A DNA stretch of 64,000 nucleotides from Achatina immaculata (GCA_009760885.1 CM019702.1:51019738-51083737), one strand, 5' to 3'; counted from the first letter of the stretch, positions 1 through 20,508 are shown. Notes: generated by a model not told the origin, from the sequence alone. A program made the numbers and translations.

Positions 1-165
1 GAGCTGTGTATGTTTGTATCTTGAGCTGTGTATGTTTGTATATTGAGCTGTGTATGATTGTATATTGAGCTGTCTATGTTTGTATCTTGAGCTGTCTATG
101 TTTGTATCTTGAGCTGTGTATGTTTGCATCTTGAGCTGTGTGTGTTTGTATCTTGAGCTGTGTGG
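1..165. repeat. 22-bp tandem repeat at window start
   Basis: About seven units of GAGCTGTGTATGTTTGTATCTT; continues off the window. Confidence 0.9.
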
Positions 166-999
166 ATATGAAGTTGTTGTTCTGTCTAGAAATGCGAACT
201 GTATTGGATTCTGCAGAATGTGTCTTGTCGACTGATGTTATGCTTGTCCGGATTGGTTGATTGTCAGTAGATGTATGACTTATTATGATTTATGGTAGAT
301 TTATCATCTAACTTTTATGTTGCTGAACTCCCCCCAAACAAGAATTGTTGTTTCTGCTCATCCTAGCTACTCATACTCGTTGTCGCCAACATTATCGCCG
401 TCTCCATTCAGTAAACATCTCGTGTTGTCAAGGCCAGACTTCCTTGATCGTTTGTGTAGTGATGATCAATAAAGTTTGGAAGAACCTGATCTAATCTGAT
501 TCAGAGTTTAACTACTTAGAGATCAATCATACACAGAGACAGAGAGACAGTGTTTAACTATCTCACAGATCTATACATCCACGGACATAGAGATCATGCC
601 CATACTTCAGGTTATAATTATCTTTGCACGATTTATTTGTTTGAAATATAAAATAATGAAATTTAATACAGAACGACATATAATAGATGATAGCAGTTAA
701 GCTGTTACAGTGTATGTGGCAGTTATCTGCTGTAATAGATGTTGTGCCACTGTGGTTGTTGTAATCATGTGCCAAAGAGAATGGAAAATTTAATGCAAGA
801 TATTAGTGTGATGTATCTCAGACATGACATGATGTCATCACATGTCAAAATATTGACAGTCAAAATATTTTATGAGTCACAGACTCTGGGTACTTAGTTG
901 TTATATATTCTCTATTTTGAGTTTCATTTTGGAGAACATAAAATACATTATCAGAAACATATCATTGTCAGACTTGTATCAAATCTGTAAGATTCATAG

Positions 1000-1257
1000 T
1001 CGTGAGGCGATGGTTGGGACATGTGTTCCGAATGACTGACAACTCACTACCAAAAATAGCACTAAGATGGACACCACAGGGGAACAGAAGTAAGGGTAGA
1101 CCAAAAGAGACATGGAGAAGAACAACAGAGAGGATGTTGAGCAATAGAGGGCTCACCTGGGCAAGAGCAGAAAAAAAGGCAAAGGACAGGCATTTGTGGA
1201 AAACCCTTGCGGAAGCCCCATGTGCCCTGGGCACTTAAGGTTCAGAGACAGAGAGAG
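1000..1257 (+). mobile_element. APE-type LINE, ORF2 C-terminal fragment
   Basis: Encodes RRWLGHVFRMTDNSLPK, a PQGNRSKGRPKETWRR segment and AKDRHLWKTLAEAPCAL, a tail common at the C terminus of APE-class LINE ORF2 proteins. It is 5' truncated. The related block at 21930 lacks it, so the paralogue shows the empty site. Confidence 0.75.
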
Positions 1258-1400
1258 AGGTCACGTATACAGGCAATGCCAGGGATGTCACGTATACAGG
1301 CAATGCCAGGGATGTCACGTATACAGGCAATGCCAGGGATGTCACGTATACAGGCAATGCCAGGGATGTCACGTATACAGGCAATGCGAGGTGCAGGATT
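1258..1400. repeat. 27-bp tandem repeat x5
   Basis: Unit GGGATGTCACGTATACAGGCAATGCCA type, directly after the LINE fragment. A single related unit occurs at 21935. Confidence 0.9.
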
Positions 1401-1995
1401 CTACAAGAAACAAAGCTGCTGTTTGACGGCTGCATAAATAATTTGTAGTGAAATGAAAATACGCTTTCACACAGGCCAAACAACCACACATCTCTGACAC
1501 TAACATAGATTTCACATTTATTTATCGAGGTCACACAACCACACATATCTGACACTAACATAGACTTCACATTTATTTACTGAGGCCAAACAACCACACA
1601 TCTCTGCCACTGACATAAACTTCACATTTATTTAGCTAGGCCAACCAACCACAAATTTCTGACTGCAACATAGATTTCACATCTATTTAGCGAATCTGTG
1701 AAATTCAGAGTAACAGAATGGCTTTAGAAACAGATAACCAGAAGTGTAAACACACACACAATAACAAGGGTTACTTGGTAAAAAAGAAAACATTTGAAGA
1801 CTGTTTCTTGTCCTGCAGGTCATTCTCTAGGTCATACCCAGATTATTATTCTTATTTTTGTGTTTTCTCGTGTCTTGAAATGTTTTTTTTTTTCAGATTT
1901 ATATGCCACATTGTGCTCTGTCATTTCACCCGGTTATTACAAGTACTGACACGAGTGTTTGATGACTGTAGGTTGTTCTATAAACAAGCTTTCTA

Positions 1996-3313
1996 CAAGG
2001 TCCGACAATTAAGTAATGAGACTGATTTTATTATGGTCAAGACAAAAAGCCATCTATTAAGCAGCGCATCGGATCCAAAGAGGCAACCTTCATCTATGAT
2101 AAGGCAACCTTTCATCGCCCTCGATAATCAGACGACAAACAAGCTTTCATTTTTTTACCTAGTCAGAGGTACATTGTTACGTAACCAGCATGGAGCAAAA
2201 AGCTAACATTAAATTCTGTTTAAAACTCGGAAAAAGTGCCATTGAGACAGTTTAATGGATACGACAAGTTTATGGAGAAAATTTGTATCTCGTGCGCAGA
2301 TACTCAGGGAGTATTCACGATTCAAAGTGGTGTGGAAACGATTACAAATGTAACTAGACATGGACGCTCAATTTCTGTTCTTAATGAGGAAATCAGTACA
2401 AAAGTCAGAGAACGGATACAAGAAGATCGTTGTTTGGCTGTGAGGCTGATGGAAGATGAATTTGGTGTTAACTGAGACCATTCGTAATATTTTAGTGGAA
2501 GATTTAGACAAGAAAAACAGATGCGAGCCGACATGTACCACATTCGTTGTCTGATGACCAAAAACATCAGCGTGTTGAGTACGCAAAAGACATCATCAAA
2601 ACATGTCGCGGAAATAAACATTTCTTAAATTTGATTGTTGTAAAGGATGAAACATGAACTTTCCGCTATGATCCCACAACTAAATGCCAACGTTCTCAGT
2701 AGAAGTCATCATCATCACCAAAAGGCAAAAAAAAAATCGTCTTCAAAAGTCGAACGTGAAGAAAATGTTGGTGTGCTTCTACAACAGCAAAGGAATTATT
2801 CACAAAGAATTTATTCCAGAGGGACAAACTGTCACTGCCAAAGTTTATCTAAGTATTTTGAAACGCCTATTGAAAAGGATTCTCCGAGTCCGACCCAAGT
2901 ATTCAACACCTGGCAGTTTTTTCCTTCTTCATGATAATGCACCGGCTCACCGGGAGGTAGTTGTATAGGAATCTTTGCCCCAAAACAAGTGTGTGTTCTC
3001 AACCATCCACCCTCTTCCCCAGATTTGTCTCCATGCGATTATTTTCTATTCCCAAAATTAAAGTTACCATTGAAAGGATGCTTCTTTGACGATACTGATG
3101 ACATAAAAAGGGTAGTAACAGCTAGTTACATCTAGTTGGCCATACCAACAGAAGAACTGCAGAGGTCGTTCCAGTGTTTGTTAGATCATGTCACTCGCTG
3201 TATCAATGCACAAGGGGCTTACTTTTAATAAAATACAGGTTATATTTTCTGCCGTTATTTATTTTATTTTTTATGTAATTAATCTCATGACTTAACTTAA
3301 TTGTGGATCCTTG
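1996..3313 (+). mobile_element. mariner element, full length but defective
   Basis: 1318 bp flanked by TA (1994-1995 and 3314-3315). The terminal inverted repeats begin CAAGGTCCGACAATTAAGT on the left and CAAGGATCCACAATTAAGT on the right (reverse complement). Length, TA target and encoded transposase all fit the mariner family of IS630-Tc1-mariner cut-and-paste transposons. Internal stops and shifts make it non-autonomous. Confidence 0.92.
2190..3228 (+). pseudogene. mariner transposase, multiply broken
   Basis: Starts MEQKANIKFCLKLGKSAIE and ends near DHVTRCINAQGAYF; about 346 codons, as expected for mariner. An early stop follows the GKSAIETV segment, with further stops and frame changes. 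The catalytic landmarks are recognisable in different frames: KDET, HDNAPAH and SPCDYFLF. The second and third are about 104 nt apart, one base short of DD34D spacing. Not functional. Confidence 0.9.
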
Positions 3314-3399
3314 TATGGTACGTGTAAAACGACCATACAGATGCTACACAGAAATCTCTATAATGTCATCACTGTAGAAAAATATACACTGATCGCCGA

Positions 3400-4275
3400 C
3401 CACACACATGTCACTTTTACTGAGCACACATATGTCACCTTCACATAGCACACACATGTCACCTTCACTTAGCATACACAGGTCACTTTTACTGAGCACA
3501 CACATGTCACCTTTAATGAGCACGCACATGTCACCTTTAATGAGCACGCATATGTCATCTTCACTGATCACGGACATGTCACCTTTACTTAGCACACACA
3601 TGTCACCTTTAATGAGCACACACATGTCACCTTTAATGAGCACGCACATGTCACCTTTAATGAGCACGCATATGTCATCTTCACTGATCACGGACATGTC
3701 ACCTTTACTTAGCACACACATGTCACCTTTAATGAACACACACATGTCACCTTTAATGAGCACGCACATGTCACCTTTAATGAGCACGCATATGTCATCT
3801 TCACTGATCACGGACATGTCACCTTTACTTAGCACACACATGTCACTGAGCACACACATGTCACCTTCACTTAGCACACACATGTCACCTTCACTTAACA
3901 CACATATGTCACTTTTACTGAGCACGCACATGTCACCTTTAATGAGCACACACATGTCACCTTTAATGAGCACGCATATGTCACCTTTAATTAGCACACA
4001 CATGTCACCTTTACTTAGCACACACATGTCACCTTCACTTAGCACACACATGTCACCTTTAATTAACACACACATGTCACCTTTACTTAGCACACACATG
4101 TCACCTTCACTTAGCACACACATGTCACCTTCACTTAGCACACACATGTCACATTTACTGAGCACGCACATGTCACATTTACTGAGCACGCACATGTCAC
4201 CTTTAATGAGCACGCACATGTCATCTTCACTGATCACGGACACGAAAGCATCACTGTGTGAGCACACACATACAT
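3400..4275. repeat. 24-bp minisatellite (ATGTCACCTTTAATGAGCAC type)
   Basis: Units of 24 bp with variants, starting shortly after the mariner right end. Because 24 is a multiple of three, both strands show long open frames, which are not genes. Repeated at 5080-5995. Confidence 0.95.
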
Positions 4276-4281
4276 CATCAA

Positions 4282-4994
4282 ACATGTCGCGGAAATAAAC
4301 ATTTCTTAAATTTGATTGTTGTAAAGGATGAAACATGAACTTTCCGCTATGATCCCACAACTAAATGCCAACGTTCTCAGTAGAAGTCATCATCATCACC
4401 AAAAGGCAAAAAAAAAATCGTCTTCAAAAGTCGAACGTGAAGAAAATGTTGGTGTGCTTCTACAACAGCAAAGGAATTATTCACAAAGAATTTATTCCAG
4501 AGGGACAAACTGTCACTGCCAAAGTTTATCTAAGTATTTTGAAACGCCTATTGAAAAGGATTCTCCGAGTCCGACCCAAGTATTCAACACCTGGCAGTTT
4601 TTTCCTTCTTCATGATAATGCACCGGCTCACCGGGAGGTAGTTGTATAGGAATCTTTGCCCCAAAACAAGTGTGTGTTCTCAACCATCCACCCTCTTCCC
4701 CAGATTTGTCTCCATGCGATTATTTTCTATTCCCAAAATTAAAGTTACCATTGAAAGGATGCTTCTTTGACGATACTGATGACATAAAAAGGGTAGTAAC
4801 AGCTAGTTACATCTAGTTGGCCATACCAACAGAAGAACTGCAGAGGTCGTTCCAGTGTTTGTTAGATCATGTCACTCGCTGTATCAATGCACAAGGGGCT
4901 TACTTTTAATAAAATACAGGTTATATTTTCTGCCGTTATTTATTTTATTTTTTATGTAATTAATCTCATGACTTAACTTAATTGTGGATCCTTG
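4282..4994 (+). mobile_element. Truncated duplicate of mariner 3' half
   Basis: Second copy of the C-terminal transposase region and right inverted repeat, created by the segmental duplication and not by transposition: it has no left end and its left edge is the duplication junction. Confidence 0.9.
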
Positions 4995-5079
4995 TATGGT
5001 ACGTGTAAAACGACCATACAGATGCTACACAGAAATCTCTATAATGTCATCACTGTAGAAAAATATACACTGATCGCCG

Positions 5080-5995
5080 ACCACACACATGTCACTTTTA
5101 CTGAGCACACATATGTCACCTTCACATAGCACACACATGTCACCTTCACTTAGCATACAAAGGTCACTTTTACTGAGCACACACATGTCACCTTTAATGA
5201 GCACGCACATGTCACCTTTAATGAGCACGCATATGTCATCTTCACTGATCACGGACATGTCACCTTTACTTAGCACACACATGTCACCTTTAATGAGCAC
5301 ACACATGTCACCTTTAATGAGCACGCACATGTCACCTTTAATGAGCACGCATATGTCATCTTCACTGATCACGGACATGTCACCTTTACTTAGCACACAC
5401 ATGTCACCTTTAATGAGCACACACATGTCACCTTTAATGAGCACGCACATGTCACCTTTAATGAGCACGCATATGTCATCTTCACTGATCACGGACATGT
5501 CACCTTTACTTAGCACACACATGTCACTGAGCACACACATGTCACCTTCACTTAACACACACATGTCACCTTCACTTAACACACATATGTCACTTTTACT
5601 GAGCACACACATGTCACTGAGCACACATGTCACCTTTAATGAGCACACACATGTCACCTTTAATGAGCACGCATATGTCACCTTTAATTAGCACACACAT
5701 GTCACCTTTACTTAGCACACACATGTCACCTTCACTTAGCACACACATGTCACCTTTAATTAACACACACATGTCACCTTTACTTAGCACACACATGTCA
5801 CCTTCACTTAGCACACACATGTCACCTTCACTTAGCACACACATGTCACATTTACTGAGCACGCACATGTCACATTTACTGAGCACGCACATGTCACCTT
5901 TAATGAGCACGCACATGTCATCTTCACTGATCACGGACACGAAAGCATCACTGTGTGAGCACACACATACATCATCACTGTGTGAGCACACACAT
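5080..5995. repeat. 24-bp minisatellite, second duplication copy
   Basis: Copy of the array at 3400-4275 with a few unit gains and losses and a 30-bp tail repeat (CACACACATACATCATCACT). Confidence 0.95.
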
Positions 5996-6159
5996 ACATC
6001 ATCACTGTTACATTTAAATATGTTAAAATATTCAAATTTGACCCAGCCATTGTAACTGGCAGGTTTCCTGAGAGTCCCTATTGCTGGTACTATCTCAGAG
6101 CTCTTTGACCTGACCTAGCATACCTCTCGCTCACATTATCTTATTACAGTCTGCTTAAC

Positions 6160-6216
6160 GTGTTCAGAATATTTAAGTTTTCTCTCTTTAATCCTCTTTA
6201 CTAGCCAGCCTTCTTA
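6160..6216 (-). mobile_element. Short LINE relic
   Basis: About 50 bp matching the minus-strand LINE segment also present at 16448-16500 and 24712-24765 (TTTTCTCTCTTTAATCCTCT then TTACTAGCCAGCCTTCTT). 5996-6160 holds nothing else recognised. Confidence 0.7.
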
Positions 6217-6239
6217 CATCATTCTGTGACTCTATGCTT

Positions 6240-7065
6240 TATATTATCTTATCACTCTCTAGATTACTTTATCTCATTACCCTGCAACTTATTTTATCTC
6301 ATTACCTTGTAACTTACTTTATCTCATTACCTTGTAACTTACTTTATCTCATTACCTTGTAACTTACTTTATCTCATTACCCTGCAACTTATTTTATCTC
6401 ATTACCTTGTAACTTACTTTATCTCATTACCTTGTAACTTACTTTATCTCATTACCTTGTAACTTACTTTATCTCATTACCTTGTAACTTACTTTATCTC
6501 ATTACCCTGCAACTTATTTTATCTCATTACCCTGCAACTTATTTTATCTCATTACCTTGTAACTTACTTTATCTCATTACCCTGCAACTTATTTTATCTC
6601 ATTACCTTGTAACTTACTTTATCTCATTACCCTGCAACTTATTTTATCTCATTACCTTGTAACTTACTTTATCTCATTACCCTGCAACTTACTTTATCTC
6701 ATTACCTTGTAACTTACTTTATCTCATTACCCTGCAATTTATTTTATTTCATTACCTTGTAACTTACTTTATCTCATTACCCTGCAATTTATTTTATCTC
6801 ATTACCCTGCAATTTATTTTATTTCATTACCTTGTAACTTACTTTATCTCATTACCCTGCAATTTATTTTATCTCATTACCCTGCAATTTATTTTATCTC
6901 ATTACCTTGTAACTTACTTTATCTCATTACCCTGCAACTTATTTTATCTCATTACCTTGCAGCTTACATTATCTCAATACTCTTAAGCTTACTTTATCTC
7001 GTTACCCTGTAACTTACTTTATCTCATTACCTTGCAACTTACTTTATCTCATTACCCTGCAGCTT
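6240..7065. repeat. 25-bp minisatellite
   Basis: About 33 units of CTTGTAACTTACTTTATCTC plus ATTAC, with a CCTGCAACTTATT variant. 7066-7285 is single-copy AT-rich sequence with nothing recognised. Confidence 0.95.
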
Positions 7066-7289
7066 ACATTCCGGTATATCAGTTTAGCCTCCATCACTTT
7101 ATTGATTCTGGCATTATTATAGCAATGTATTATTTGCATTATTCAACTTCATCGCTATCACACATTTCATCGACTTCCAGTAATTATCTGCTTAATGCCT
7201 CCATGTTGACAACACTTAATTCTCTGTCAATTTTCTGGAGATTTACCAGATCATTGTTGTTTTCTTTTCCACACCATGAATAAACTTTT

Positions 7290-8215
7290 TTATCAGTACA
7301 TGAACTCTAACAAGATGTGTTTCCAGTAGCCGATACGTCATAGTTATAAACTAAGAAGTAGATGAACTCTAACAAGATGTGTTTCAAGTAGTTTATATGT
7401 TATAGTCTTAAACTAAGAAGTGGATGGACTCTAACATGATGTGTTTCCAGTAGCAGATATGTTATAGTCCTAAACTAAGAAGTGGATGAACTCTAACAAG
7501 ATGTGTTTCAAGTAGCAGCTATGTTATAGTCCTAAACTAAGAAGTGGATGAACTCTAACAAGATGTGTTTCCAGTAGCCGATACGTCATAGTTATAAACT
7601 AAGAAGCGGATGAACTCTAACAACATGTGTTTCAAGTAGTTTATATGTTATAGTCTTAAACTAAGAAGTGGATGGACTCTAACATGATGTGTTTCAAGTA
7701 GCAGCTATGTTATAGTCCTAAACTAAGAAGTGGATGAACTCTAACATGATGTGTTTCAAGTAGCAGCTATGTTATAGTCTTAAACTAAGAAGTGGATGGA
7801 CTCTAACATGATGTGTTTCAAGTAGCAGCTATGTTATAGTCCTAAACTAAGAAGTGGATGAACTCTAACAAGATGTGTTTCAAGTAGCAGCTATGTTATA
7901 GTCCTAAACTAAGAAGTGGATGAACTCTAACAAGATGTGTTTCAAGTAGCAGATATGCTATAGTCCTAAACTAAGAAGTGGATTGACTCTAACAAGATGT
8001 GTTTCAAGTAGCAGCTATGTTATAGTCCTAAACTAAGAAGTGGATGAACTCTAACAAGATGTGTTTCAAGTAGCAGATATGCTATAGTCCTAAACTAAGA
8101 AGTGGATTGACTCTAACAAGATGTGTTTCAAGTAGCAGATATGCTATAGTCCTAAACTAAGAAGTGGATCGACTCTAACAAGATGTGTTTCCAGTAGCAG
8201 ACATGTCATAGTCCT
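7290..8215. repeat. 62-bp minisatellite
   Basis: About 15 units containing GGATGAACTCTAACAAGATG and TATAGTCCTAAACTAAGAAG. Confidence 0.95.
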
Positions 8216-8339
8216 AAACTGAGAGTCAGAATCAGTTCCAGACTTTAAACCAGCAGCTTGACAAGGTCTAAGTCATTGAAATGAATGAAGGACGTATATG
8301 AACATTATCTCTTTTTCTTCTGATCTTCTCATTCAACAG

Positions 8340-8478
8340 TTCTTGGACAAAGTCACCATGACCTTGCCTTACATACAGACTGTGCGATTAGGATTGGGAG
8401 TGGATTACAACTGTCTACACAAACTAGAAAACCAGACAGATCGCGCCGCCAGGAGGAGACAACGCCTAAAGGCATGAA
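8340..8478 (+). CDS. Possible terminal coding exon or ORF remnant, unknown
   Basis: An AG preceded by a strong pyrimidine tract (TTTTTCTTCTGATCTTCTCA then TTCAACAG) opens a 45-codon frame: FLDKVTMTLPYIQTVRLGLG, then VDYNCLHKLENQ, then an arginine-rich end RAARRRQRLKA and TGA, followed at once by AATAAA. This fits a last exon of a plus-strand gene, but no upstream exons were identified and the protein was not recognised. A retroelement remnant is an alternative. Confidence 0.3.
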
Positions 8479-8938
8479 ATAAACTGTCAGCTCTTCTGAT
8501 CCGACTCTTGTGATGTATGTAAAGCCAATTTCAGATTCCTTGCTACAAACGTCAGAAACTTCTTTGTAAAATTCAAATCATAATGAATATCAACTTGCCT
8601 TTTAAAAAAGTTCACAAAAAGTAATTCTACAGGCTTTGATGAAAGATTCTTTGATATATATACAGCATCAACACGTTTTTTATGCTGCAATATTTTCTTA
8701 CAATCCAAAGACAAAAAATAAATAAGTGAAAGAAAAAAAATAACTTTATTTTCAGGAGAGTGAAGAAGTTGATAGGCTGGCCCATTAGTAAATCTTTCCT
8801 GGGAAAGTTAGCTGTTACTTCACAGAAACTAATAGTTGTTGCTTTAACAGAAATTAACAGACAATCTCCGCTATCATGGATGTGAAGATATTAGTCAGGC
8901 TTGAGTTATGTCAAACAAAATCTCCAGTCAAAATCATC

Positions 8939-9150
8939 CTAGTAGAGACTAACATTGACTGAATCATTGAAGTCTTGTCTCATAAAACAGATGTTGATGA
9001 TGTTTGCTCCTACTCCAAAAACATCAGTCACTTCACTCACACAGGTGAGTATCGCCCACTGGATGATAACTGAAGTCTGCTCACTGATGATCTCTGCCTG
9101 TCCTGATCAAGACCCTATGAATCTGACAGATTTCCAAGCTGATTCTGCAT
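8939..9150 (-). pseudogene. Receptor D: degenerate GPCR exon 1
   Basis: Clearly paralogous to exon 1 of gene C: it starts MQNQLGNLSD and later reads ANIINICFMRQ followed by NVSL. Codon 12 is TAG (9117-9115). About 13 bp present in C are missing after the GLDQDRQ segment, shifting the frame. The 3' end reads into TAG, and the splice donor GT has become GA. I see no matching exon 2 or exon 3 to its left within the window, so the unit is either a remnant or continues outside. Confidence 0.85.
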
Positions 9151-9740
9151 TTTAACTTAACACTGAAAATAGCTGAAAATCTCTACTCTGACATGATATA
9201 AATCTGACATTGATAGAGGCTGAAGGTGCCGCGATACAAGACAAGACTGCACACGTCGTCACCACAGAGTTTCCAACAAGTTAACAGCAAACAGAAAGTA
9301 ATAACTGTACTACATTGAAACCTGCAGTCAATCAACTTCACCAACATATAACATTCCACGAGAAACCTAAGCAAGCTGCTGTTTTCACAAATAATGGATA
9401 CCGCATTTATTAATGGGGAAAATGATAGATGATATTATGAGGATGGAAACGTAGCCTGTCAGTTGGAAAGACAAATACAATGACAATTCCCGGCGTGAAA
9501 TATTCAACACCATGTGGAAAGAAACCTAACAATTTACTTGCAACAAAAAAAACGTACTTGCAACAATTCCATCAGAAAAAAATGTCCTCTAACAACAAAA
9601 CTCGTCAAATTCTCTGAAAAATAACCACTTCATCTTAACCAAAAAACTAACCTAAACTTCCTCTACCAAAAACTGTTACTACCAAATTACTCTATCCAAA
9701 ACAAGACATTCTATCCAAAACATAGTCATGTTTATCTAAG
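9151..9740. other. Upstream sequence of exon D, mostly unrecognised
   Basis: The first 70 bases resemble the sequence before gene C exon 1 (shared CTACTCTGACATGATATAAAT). The rest is AT-rich with short CAACAA-type runs and no gene seen. Confidence 0.5.
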
Positions 9741-10260
9741 CAAAACAAGTAAGTCTCTCTCCACATCCAAAACAAGTAAAGCTCTCTCCACATCAAAGCA
9801 AGTAAGCCTCTCTCCACATCAAAAGCAAGTAAGTCTCTCTCCACATCCAAAACAAATCTCTCTCCACATCCAAAACAGGTAAGTCTCTCGCCACATTCAA
9901 AACAAGTAAGTCCCTCTCCACATCCAAAACAAGTAAGTCTCTCTCCACATCCAAAACAAGTAAGTCACTCTCAACATCCAAAACAAGTAAGTCTCTCTCC
10001 ACATCTAAAACAAGTAAGTCTCTCTCCACATCCAAAACAAGTAAGTCTTTCTCCACATCCAAAACAAGTAAGTCTCTCTCCACATCCAAAACAAGTAAGT
10101 CTCTCTCCACATCCAAAACAAGTAAGTCTCTCTCCACATCCAAAACAAGTAAGTCTCTCTCCACATCCAAAACAGGTAAGGCTTTCTCCACACTCAAAAC
10201 AGGTAAAGCTCTCTCCACATCCAAACCAAGTAAATCACTCTCCACATCCAAAACATATTA
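9740..10260. repeat. 27-bp minisatellite
   Basis: Unit AAGTCTCTCTCCACATCCAA plus AACAAGT. The period is a multiple of three, giving a false minus-strand frame with LVLDVERDL repeats. Confidence 0.95.
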
Positions 10261-10314
10261 AGGCTGACCCTCGAACCTGATCTTGAGTGGTATTTATACC
10301 ATAACTTTACCCAC

Positions 10315-10448
10315 TCTGTTTTCATATCGCAGGCTTATCTCAAGACCCTTGCCTACACTCTGTTTTCATGTCGCAGGCTTATCTCAAGACCCTTGCCTAC
10401 ACTCTGTTTTCATGTCGCAGGCTTATCTCAAGACCCTTGCCTACACCC
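10315..10448. repeat. 44-bp tandem repeat x3
   Basis: Unit contains CTCTGTTTTCATGTCGCAGG and CTTATCTCAAGACCCTTGCC. Confidence 0.9.
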
Positions 10449-10539
10449 TCAACTAAGTTACCTTTCAACCAAGGGTATTCACTCTATTAATTGTTTCCTG
10501 AGTACTAATACTGCTTATCTCCCATCTATTTGGAGAATA

Positions 10540-11400
10540 TTATCATAAGGTATGTTTGTTTAACTTTTGGCGTGGCTGTTTGAAGATTGACAAAGGTTTT
10601 GTTCCAAGATATCTGGAAATTAACTTCCAAAAACAGCGTATTCCCTGGTTTGAATTATTCGTGTATGAGACAATATCTGAACAATATTACGAGAAGGAAC
10701 ACGCATTTTCAGAAACAAGTATGTATCATGTCTGAACCTTAGCAAAAACAGTGACAACAGATATCGTTTCTAGCTGTTCTTGTTGCTGTTGTGTTACACG
10801 ATTTGTAAAGTTTTGAAAGCACTATTCTACTGCTCATACGTGGGACGATTCAATTACTGAACATTTTAAATTAGGCAGACAACAGACAAGAAGTTATCAC
10901 TGGGTTATTAAACAAAGCAAAACATAAAATCAGTTTCAGGCAAACAAGAACTTCAATATATCTTTCAAAGACTGTGAGATTAAGATAAGTGATCTCATTG
11001 CCGATTGTCTGGTAGGAACGATGTCCAGGAGATGACACCAAAGCAATGTTATATTTACAGATTAAAAGTTATGATTATTCATACAAGATAACGGAAGAAA
11101 TAACAACTGAAAATTTTAAGGAACATATATTTCACACAACATCGTATGCTATATTAACATTATAATTATTTTTTATTTCAGTTCGTATATTTAAACTACA
11201 ATAATATTGTTACCAACGGTTTATGAAGCCTTCTTAGAAGAAATATATGTGGAAAATATGGCATACCGTGAGTATCATTACAGAGAATTATTCCCATGCA
11301 TAAAGACATGACATTCTTGACAATTTTAACATTTCATAAGCTAGTAGGCAAAATGGTATAATTATATTTAATAACATAGTCCACAGTGGCTGTAAAACTG
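10540..11400 (-). promoter_or_regulatory. Conserved upstream block of unit D (paralogous to 59095-59760)
   Basis: Shares blocks such as TGTTCCAAGATATCTGGAAA and TTAACTTCC with the region upstream of gene C exon 1, then a second block (ATGGCATACCGTGAGTATCATT versus ATGGCACACCGCGCATATCATT). The same tract is the 3' flank of gene A. Could hold promoter elements or 5' UTR exons; conservation may merely reflect recent duplication. Confidence 0.45.
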
Positions 11401-11559
11401 TCATAAAATGATTCCCTTTGTGAACTTTCTATCACTTCTTTCATCCTTTTATGTACACATTCCTCAGACCTTGACAACTTACAGCTGTACAGCTGTATTG
11501 TATGTACAAAATAAAAATGAAATACATTTTCTAATTGTCATCTGTTGTTATGTTCACCG

Positions 11560-11635
11560 TCAAGTCTTCTCCGAGAAATTATTTCTCCGAAAAATCTGCC
11601 GAAATGTGTCCCTGTAATTACTGCTCATTTTAAAT
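11560..11635 (-). pseudogene. Duplicated 3' end of receptor A
   Basis: A second copy of the last 24 or so codons of gene A (from MSSNYRD through NNFSEKT and the stop) sits 764 bp downstream of the real one. It is detached from any TM7 sequence and lies inside a tandem duplication, so it is a gene fragment with no coding role of its own. Confidence 0.85.
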
Positions 11636-12323
11636 TAGGCAGACAACAGACAAGAAGTTATCACTGGGTTATTAAACAAAGCAAAACATAAAATCAGTTT
11701 CAGGCAAACAAGAACTTCAATATATCTTTCAAAGACTGTGAGATTAAGATAAGTGATCTCATTGCCGATTGTCTGGTAGGAACGATGTCCAGGAGATGAC
11801 ACCAAAGCAATGTTATATTTACAGATTAAAAGTTATGATTATTCATACAAGATAACGGAAGAAATAACAACTGAAAATTTTAAGGAACATATATTTCACA
11901 CAACATCGTATGCTATATTAACATTATAATTATTTTTTATTTCAGTTCGTATATTTAAACTACAATAATATTGTTACCAACGGTTTATGAAGCCTTCTTA
12001 GAAGAAATATATGTGGAAAATATGGCATACCGTGAGTATCATTACAGAGAATTATTCCCATGCATAAAGACATGACATTCTTGACAATTTTAACATTTCA
12101 TAAGCTAGTAGGCAAAATGGTATAATTATATTTAATAACATAGTCCACAGTGGCTGTAAAACTGTCATAAAATGATTCCCTTTGTGAACTTTCTATCACT
12201 TCTTTCATCCTTTTATGTACACATTCCTCAGACCTTGACAACTTACAGCTGTACAGCTGTATTGTATGTACAAAATAAAAATGAAATACATTTTCTAATT
12301 GTCATCTGTTGTTATGTTCACCG

Positions 12324-20505
<8,182 letters not shown>

Positions 20506-20508
<3 letters not shown>

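Larger units (their letters stand above)
560..1710. repeat. Paralogous block shared with 21400-22620
   Basis: Diverged but collinear similarity to 21400-22620 (for example TTGAAATATAAAATA, ATAGATGA, TCTGTAAGATTCATAGT). Differences are the LINE fragment at 1000-1257 and different numbers of a 55-bp repeat (ACCACACATCTCTGACACTA). It is a footprint of tandem duplication of receptor units. 166-559 holds nothing recognised. Confidence 0.75.
2600..5958. repeat. 1.68-kb tandem duplication including half a mariner
   Basis: Unit 1 is about 2600-4280 and unit 2 about 4281-5958, offset 1681 bp with very few differences. Each unit holds the 3' half of the mariner plus a 24-bp minisatellite. The junction joins CATCATCA in the minisatellite to CATCATCA inside the mariner. 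Confidence 0.92.

Noticed and set aside
3344..4360. 338-codon minus-strand and 296-codon plus-strand open frames (CVLIKGDM / STHMSPL repeats)
   Set aside because: Products of a 24-bp tandem array whose period is divisible by three; both strands are open, with no start context or domain.
9793..10251. 152-codon minus-strand frame of VLDVERDL repeats
   Set aside because: 27-bp minisatellite artefact.
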